Part shown: positions 57,290 through 64,000 of the stretch, one piece after another
How positions within the stretch are numbered: position 1 is the first letter of the stretch
How the letters are laid out: each line of letters opens with the position of its first letter
Assembly: GCA_004154925.1 (NCBI GenBank)
Contig: QJNS01000141.1
Location: 1-64,000 of the forward strand
Length of the DNA stretch: 64,000 nucleotides
Direction of reading: 5' to 3'
From: Monosporascus cannonballus
Taxonomy: Eukaryota > Ascomycota > Sordariomycetes > Xylariales
Translations under genes and position numbers: made by a program
Notes under the pieces: generated by a model
Database searches by the model: none
Seen by the model: only the letters and a program-made list of their open reading frames with translations
What the model was told of the DNA's origin: nothing

Positions 57290-57640
57290 TTTTACCCCCT
57301 ATAAGGATATACCGTTTCTTAATTTACTAAATTGCCTAATTAACGAAGTATTGGCTTTTTTTACAGTACGTTACGATAATATTATTAACGTAAAAAAAAG
57401 TACCTCTTAATAAAGGAAACAGCAAGGCTTATAAGGAACGGGGTTAAATCCTACGTCTTTCAAAATACTGATAAGGTTTTTCTGCTATAGTAACGGTAAT
57501 TCCTTTAAGCCGTACAAGACTTTTCTGATCCGTAGGATTTTGCCACGATATAAATATCTTGGGGGCATTTTTATATATACGTCGTAAAAGAGATTCGCGT
57601 AAACGAAAACGTTAATAACGTTATATTATTTAAGTTCCAA
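57290..57640 (-). pseudogene. copia reverse transcriptase remnant
   Basis: The minus-strand translation gives KMPPRYLYRGKILR, then KVLYGLKELPLL[stop]Q and FNPVPYKPCCF, the conserved copia RT series in which a Trp after LL has become a stop. The catalytic YVDD region following it is destroyed by TAA codons. Confidence 0.82.
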
Positions 57641-59283
57641 ATTAAATCGAGTTATAATAACGATTAACGCTTAAAAGGATTTTCCGGCAAACGTAAACGT
57701 ATATATGTTATTATACGCGTTTTTTAACTGTTAATTATTACGTATTACAAATTATACTTTGTATTTTTGCAGCTAACCGTCCTTATCGAATTTATAAACG
57801 TATACCTATATTTATCCTAAAACCTGTTTTCTTTTAATAAAAGATTAATTAACGGTTTCCTAAGATTATATATTTTTATAACTTTATAAGTAAACCTTTT
57901 CGGCTTTTAAAAACCTTTATTTTAATAAATATATATTTAGCTTTTTATGTTTTCGCGATAGTAAAAGTAAATTACGCCTATATATCCGGTTTTGCGACTT
58001 AGGTATCTTTTTATATGCTAATAGATTAAAACCTTTTTGATCAAAATAACGCGTATTTCGAGTTATTAATTTCCTTAAATTTTCGCAGTTTATCGGCCGG
58101 TTATCGATCGTACCAATAAAATGGGCTTTTTATTTTGCGTTAAACGTGGCTTCCTATATTTTGTAATTATATCGAAAACTATCCTCTCGATACGGAATGT
58201 ACAGTGAACCTTTTTCTAACCGTAAGATATTTTCGTTTTTTATTGTTACTCTGGGTTAAACAATAGGACAAAAACTTAAGGCTATCTTTATTTCTTCCGT
58301 CGGCATAATAATCGTAACAATTATTAAAATAAATGTTAAGGGAAAAATGATTTAAGGGATAGGAATAACTCGAACATAGCGGTTATATAAAGGTAATTAA
58401 TCCTTTGCGAACAAATTTGTTTTTGTTTATTTTATATATTTTTTACGCCAATACCGTTTTATGCCATAATTTCCGGTTTAACCGGTATTTAAATTATTCC
58501 GTTCAGGTTTTCATTTTTTTCTTATATATATATATTTAGGTAATTTGTAACCTAATCAGGTATAAATACTTATCGAAAAATGCGTTATAATTCGTTTTCG
58601 TTAATATGGAAAAGTTCGTCCTTAAAGTCCTTAATATCCTTTAAAAAAGTAACCTTTTCGTTAAATTATACGTTTCGAATGATAATAACCTTATTTGTTA
58701 AAAGGTTCCAAATTTCATAAATATTCGTTGATCGGTAACCGATAAAGTAACCGATCTAAATTTTTGGATTTAATTTTTAAAGCCTTTATGTTTTCTTTAT
58801 AACGGTTTTCGTTATAATATAAACCATATAACCGTAAATTCGTAAGTAAGTTTATTAAGGCTTATAATTAAATATTATTATACCGTTCTTATACACCAGA
58901 TAAATATAATAAGCCTTATACGGAATTTGCCAAAATAAAGCGTATTTAAGCGTTCGGTTATATAAATATATTATTATTTTGAAAATATATATGATTAAAA
59001 ATAATAAAGATTTAACGCCTTTTCTTATTACGGTGGTTTTTTTAATTATACCCTTTTAATGTTTTGTATCCCTGTTTTAAATTTAGGTATAAAAAATTAA
59101 AAGCTTTAATTTAATAATAAAAAAAGGCGACAATAGTATATTTCGAAATAAATAAATTTTTAAGATTTCGTTATTGTATTTAATTACTTACGGAAGAACT
59201 TTATTTTGGTTTTTAAAAACGTTTAAAAAATATCGCAATATATTAATTAAGGTATTTTGTTTTCGGTTTTTAAAATAAATATC

Positions 59284-59484
59284 TTAAATATAGCTTAAAT
59301 ACTTATCGGTAACGAATATTATATATTTGTATTTTTCTGGATTTCCCTCGAAATCCGTAAAGTCGACGGTTATTTTTTGGCCTAATCGGGAAGTTTCTTT
59401 TTTCGGTATGCGACGTATTTGTCTTTTAGCTTTTATTTTGCCGCAGACTTCGCATTCGACCGTTATAAGGCCTTTTAATTGCAC
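59284..59484 (-). pseudogene. copia integrase core remnant
   Basis: A 66-codon open stretch reads CEVCGKIKAKRQIRR, then the integrase strand ITVDFTDFEG and KYKYIIFVTDKYLSYI. The CxxC is the end of the zinc-binding (GAG-pre-integrase) module, and VDFTD holds the first catalytic Asp. Surrounding frames are interrupted, so no complete integrase exists. Confidence 0.82.
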
Positions 59485-61432
59485 CCTTTTTAAATAAGAC
59501 GGAAATTAAGCGATTACTTTAGGGCTTAAATAACCTAAACGTAAATGCTATATGGTCCTATTGCCAGTACGTAATAGTTTTACAATCCTTAAATTAACGT
59601 TTTGTTTATAAGTTATAAATATTACGTTAAAAATTATTATATCGATATTTTCGAAAACGAATTAATTAAACTTATTTGTTAATATAATAAAAATTTAATT
59701 ATATTTATTTCGAATATAATTATTAATTTGTTTTTATTTTATTAATATTTGTATTTCGGAAATTATCGGAATAATACCAAATTATACGCAAAATTTTTAT
59801 AATAGGCTATATCGTATAACCGTAACGCCTTTATATCGTTAGAACTTTAAATTAATATATTTATCTTTTTATAAACACTAATCGGAACGAAATTATTACT
59901 TACGTATATTCCGTCGTTTTATATAGTAGGTCTAGAGTTAAACATATTAATTACATTAAATATATATATCGTTAATCCTAAATCCAAGATAAAGGAATTT
60001 TTTAAGGGATAAAACGAAACGTTTATTATGCCGTGTACGTAATTAATGAAAAAGTACGTTAACATCCGTCTTATTTTTTTCTGAGAGTTATTCCGTCTTT
60101 TGAACAATTAATATTTCCATGCCTTTCGATAGCCGGTTAATCTTTTCCTTTAAGGACTAATCAAAAACTATCCTATCCTTTATATAAACGGTTATGGCTT
60201 CGTTAAAGCGGAAGTTTTCTGGGGCTTTATTAAGAAAAGCATAATAATATTGGAGTAATCCGTAATAAAGGTATATACAAGCCTTATAACGAGTACCCTA
60301 GGTATCCGATTCGTTACGTTTCCGTTTACTGCCATTTCGGTCCGAATATAAACCTTTACGGCTGCCTTATTTTAGAATTCGCCCTAGGGCTTTATCCCGT
60401 AGCTATCGGTTAATAAATTGGGCTTCGTTCTAATTAACATCGTTTTGATTAATAAAGTCTGCGGGAGCCCCGTAAAAAGTCGGAAATACTGCCTTAAAAC
60501 TTCTTAACAGTTGTTAATAGGTTATGTTCCAGTGGTCCAAAAAGCTAGCAGCCATTTTCTGATAACTAATCGACCCGTTATCGATTTTAACTTTTTTTAC
60601 TATATAAAAGATAATTATCCAAATCCTTATAATAAGGGCCAATACCGTATATAAGTCGTTAACCTATATAATCGTTATTTTCATTTCTGGAATACCGTAT
60701 TACTATTTCAGAGCCATAATTTCCTATTATTTTATAATTTATTCGCTTAATTTCTTCTCCGATTTCAAAACTTACTTTAATCGTTCGCGGTATTTTCGTT
60801 AAATATTAATTAAAAGCTTACTATCGTAAACCTTGCTTAATTTAACTAACTTGGCGTACCATTTCCGTAATTTTTTTCCAAGGAGAAACTTCGTTTTTTT
60901 AATTATTAAAGATACCGACTTTAGGACTTATTTCGTAAAATCGTTATAGTTCTTACGGAAGGTTTCGTATTTGCGATCCTTATAAATATATGCCTTAAAA
61001 TTCTGATTATAGGTTTATTTACTTTCGGTCGTTATTTTAAAAGTATTTATTAAATATTCTGTAAGATTAATTTTTTCGGTAATTTTTTCGAACGATAAAG
61101 ACGATAATGAGATGTTAGAACGCGCCGTATGGCGAATTTATCTTTTGGGATTAAAAGTTATGTCGGGTTTTATTAGTTTAACAGGCTACGGAAATAATTA
61201 ATTAAAATCGATAAAGTGCTAAATATCAAACGCGTACGTTTTAAATTAGAGTTCGCTATTAAAACGGTCCTAGTCCTTAGGTTTTTTATAAATAACTAAG
61301 GACGTTAACTGTACAGTCGCTATTATTAATATTGGAATATATTGATAATTATTACTAATATACAGCCTATTCCGTCTTAATAACAACTGATTAATAAATA
61401 TATATACGATTTAAACGAATAAATTTCTTAAT

Positions 61433-61596
61433 TGTCAAATATAAGGGATATTAGTTATATTATTATATTCAGCTAATTACGTACGTTCTCGCAACGCGTA
61501 CCACTTTTGTGTAGCTTAGCAACGGAGTATATATGTTCCGATCAGAAGGTGACCTTTCCGTATTTGGTGTGCTATAGCACACCTGGCTAGCTGACA
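61433..61596 (-). repeat. copia 5' LTR
   Basis: 164 bp, direct repeat of 56098-56261; this is the transcription-start side because the coding order is on the minus strand. Confidence 0.92.
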
Positions 61597-61601
61597 ATTA
61601 C

Positions 61602-62321
61602 CTTCCACTTTTCCCAAAAGGGGTTAACTTATCGCAAAATTAATAATCGCATTAATCCTTAATTTTTAATTAATCCGAAATTCGGAAATTTATTAATTTC
61701 CGAATTAGGTTTAACTTAAGTAATTAATTATAAGTTAATTATACGTTAAATAAGTTTATATATAAAATCGCGTTTACGTTTTTATTTATTTTAATTTTTT
61801 TATAATAATGACTTAATTCAGTAAATTAACTTTTATTAATATCTATGATAATCTTTTATACATTATTTTATAACGCCTTAAAAACTAATTAATACGTTAT
61901 AACGCCGCCAAAATACCTCGTAAAAAAGACGTTCTCATATTTTCGGATCTTTTTAGGAAGTCGGAATCCGCTAAAACTTTTCGTACATTACGTATTTGCG
62001 TCGTCCTGGACAAATATTTTATCCGTATTCGTAATATGCCTTATTTTACCTATATAATTCGTTTTGCCAAAAACCCGGACGCGTTTTATTTAAATTAACA
62101 AAATATATAATTTGCTTATACGTTATTTATTCGCTATTTCCAAAATACGTCTTATTATAAATGAAAAAGCGGTCCGTTATTACACTTATATTAATTATAA
62201 TTATAAATATCCCGAAATAAATATCTTTTTTATTTTTTATTAATATATTTTTTAACGTAATATCCGTATAATTCGTAAATATTTCCAAATTTCGTTAAAC
62301 AGTTAATACGTTTTGCAAAAT
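61602..62321. other. RIP-degraded remnant with a semi-readable frame
   Basis: One plus-strand frame from about 61890 to 62200 reads coherently (KIPRKKDVLIFSDLF, KTFRTLRICVVLDKYF, FTYIIRFAKNPDAFYLN[stop]QNI) with a stop at a probable former Trp. I cannot name the protein. It is likely an old transposon or relic gene. Confidence 0.35.
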
Positions 62322-62326
62322 TATTT

Positions 62327-62446
62327 TGTGATGATATGCACAGCTAGTCCTTATAAGGTGGATTAAGGTGTCCAAACCCCAATTGGGGGTTTGGAATTGC
62401 TGACCTTTTTGTATTGTGGCTAGCGTCGCACCTTCGTTATCTCACA
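62327..62446. mobile_element. Small solo LTR-like insertion, target duplication TATTT
   Basis: A 120-bp island of normal composition. It begins TGTGATGATATGCAC, ends TTATCTCACA and is flanked by TATTT at 62322-62326 and 62447-62451. It contains a near-perfect palindrome (TCCAAACCCCAATTGGGGG and onward, about 62373-62397). TG...CA ends and a 5-bp duplication fit a solo LTR, although 120 bp is short. Confidence 0.75.
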
Positions 62447-62451
62447 TATTT

Positions 62452-64000
62452 TTAATTACGATTACCAAAACCCTAATAAATTCGGTTTCCTTACGTACCT
62501 CTTATATTATTTTTTTGTCGCTAACCTTGGTTTAACAGTTATCCGTATTTAAAAACAGGCGGATGTCGAAATTTTACGTTCGTATTTTAAATTTTCGTAT
62601 ATCGTTCGTTCCGAAATAAATTTATATCTTTAATTTCTGGCCTATACGTTATTTATATATAAATTAAGGTACCGGTTTGATTAATTCTTTTACCCCGTAA
62701 AAAAAAGGTTCTAAATATAAAAATAATAAATTCCGTTATATAAAAATATTTATGATATTTCCGTACTCTTTTTACGTTATTTATTAACTTACGTTATAAG
62801 TTAAATTAATAACCGTTAATAATTATATTACTAATATTTTCGAAAGTTTCCTAGTCGTAATTTACGTAATTAAAAAAAGGTTCCGGTTTTATTAAAATTT
62901 AATATAAATAAAGCCAAATAATTGCGCGTTTTAAATACGAAATTTCCCTACAGTATTAATATTATAAATTCGTAAAATAAATCGTTAAGTTTATAAGTTT
63001 TTAAAAATAATTAAATAATTTCGTAATCGGTATATTAGTTTTATAATTCTTAATTATTTCTCAACATATTTTGCCTGTAAATAATAAAAATATTATTTTA
63101 ATATATATTTGTAAATTATTTAAAGTTATTTTTAAGCGGTTTCTTTAAATATTTTATACCGTTTACGCGCTATCCGGCCGGTACTTTTAAGTTAAACCTT
63201 TATTTATTTATTTTCGAATAAGATGTTAAATTTAAAATCCATTATTAATAGTTATATTGTCATATTTGTTTTCGAATTATTATAAAGCCGCCGTATTTAT
63301 AAACTTTTCGAATAATTCCTAAATGGGTTTTACGTAATTTAATTATTTTACCAAAATTTGGCGTATAAAACCTTTTTTTATTTTTTTTAGTCCGGGATTC
63401 AAAAATATTTTAGATTTTAAATCTTAATTTATTATTTTTTTACAAAATAATAAAAATAAGCTACATATTTACGTTAATTTGGGACGGTAAAAAGTTACGG
63501 TTTGCACGCTTTAATAAATTAACGTAAAAGCGGTTATAAATTTTTTAAAATATATTTAGTTTAATAACGTAAAAACTAATTAATTAAATTACGTAATACT
63601 TGGTTTAAAGCTATCTTAGCTTTTTCGATAGCCAAAAATAACGATATCTTTTCAAAAAGAATTAGATTTTATTTTTAATTTCGTATTTTTCGGTAAAAAA
63701 ACAATATTTATTCGTTATTTCCTCCTAGGTTTATTAGGCCGCCGCCATTACGGCTTAAGTAAATTCCGTATTTTTTCGTAATTTTTTAATAAAACTTTCC
63801 GCTTTTATACGTAAATTCTTTTAATTATTAAATTACCGTTTATTAAGAGAATCGGATTAATTTAATACTTATAAAACAGAAAAAAACCTTAATTTTATTA
63901 AAATCATATTTCAGTTATTAATTACAAATATTACTCCCGGAAGAAATTTATTTTATTCTTCTTATAAATACGTTACGAAAATTCGTAAATAAATTAATAT
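62452..64000. other. AT-rich RIP remnant running off the window
   Basis: No intact frame. CpG-rich residues in A/T background as in the other RIP block. No element was identified; the right border lies outside the window. Confidence 0.5.

Larger units (their letters stand above)
56098..61596 (-). mobile_element. Ty1/copia LTR retrotransposon, complete but RIP-dead
   Basis: The element is 5499 bp with 164-bp LTRs at 56098-56261 and 61433-61596. Both begin TGTCA and end CTGACA and share the GTTCTCGCAACGCGTACCAC block. A perfect 5-bp duplication ATTAC lies outside (56093-56097, 61597-61601). Recognisable minus-strand protein stretches place integrase (about 59.3-59.5 kb) before reverse transcriptase (about 57.3-57.6 kb), the order of Ty1/copia, and fix the 5' LTR at the right end. 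All frames are broken by stops of RIP type. The LTRs differ mainly by C-to-T/G-to-A changes and are less mutated than the interior. Confidence 0.92.

Overview
The window looks like a chromosome segment of a filamentous ascomycete (Pezizomycotina). The genes have short introns (about 50-175 bp, one near 260 bp) with GT...AG ends and CTAAC/CTGAC-type branch points. They encode typical mould proteins: a PL1 pectate lyase, a FluG-type fusion, a But2-like secreted protein, and F-box/ankyrin and GH76 remnants. The repeats carry the mark of repeat-induced point mutation (RIP).

Layout. (1) 1-28.78 kb is GC-balanced. It starts with a coiled-coil protein (minus), then a gene-poor 10 kb with a dispersed repeat pair, a 42-base poly-G run, a TA-flanked palindromic MITE and a broken helical-repeat gene. 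From 11.6 kb it is dense: pectate lyase, a decayed F-box/ankyrin gene, methionine aminopeptidase 2, a UPS2-like lipid-transfer protein, a small conserved hypothetical, a YFH7-like P-loop kinase, Nop13, a decayed secreted protein and a FluG-like amidohydrolase/glutamine-synthetase fusion. (2) 28.78-45.03 kb is an extremely AT-rich block with no functional gene. I read it as nested transposons: a RIP-killed Fot1/pogo element with 45-bp inverted repeats, and an LTR element (flanking AAAAG repeats) with one LTR split by a smaller insertion and the other split by a second LTR element, which itself holds two solo LTRs. (3) 45.03-54.4 kb is GC-balanced and gene-poor: a But2-like secreted protein, a GH76 pseudogene, an intact Rossmann-fold NAD(P)-binding protein, and two same-family solo LTRs nested in opposite orientation, each with its own 5-bp target duplication. 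(4) 54.4-64.0 kb is a second RIP block: a truncated LTR element of the family seen at 39-44 kb, a complete but RIP-dead Ty1/copia element (minus strand, 164-bp LTRs, ATTAC duplication), a small solo LTR and unclassified remnants running off the window.

How it fits together. The intact genes are mostly housekeeping (N-terminal Met removal, mitochondrial phospholipid transfer, ribosome biogenesis) plus wall-degrading and secreted functions; I see no biosynthetic cluster, rRNA, tRNA or CRISPR array. Four accessory genes (F-box/ankyrin, helical-repeat, secreted, GH76) are decaying through small indels and stops, while the single-copy housekeeping genes beside them are clean. The most interesting structure is the transposon stratigraphy: old layers heavily C-to-T mutated but keeping CpG, younger solo LTRs hardly mutated. 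No clearly new gene system was found; the least explained items are the palindromic MITE, the tandem-heptad coiled-coil protein with a Cys/His head, and the CpG-sparing mutation pattern.
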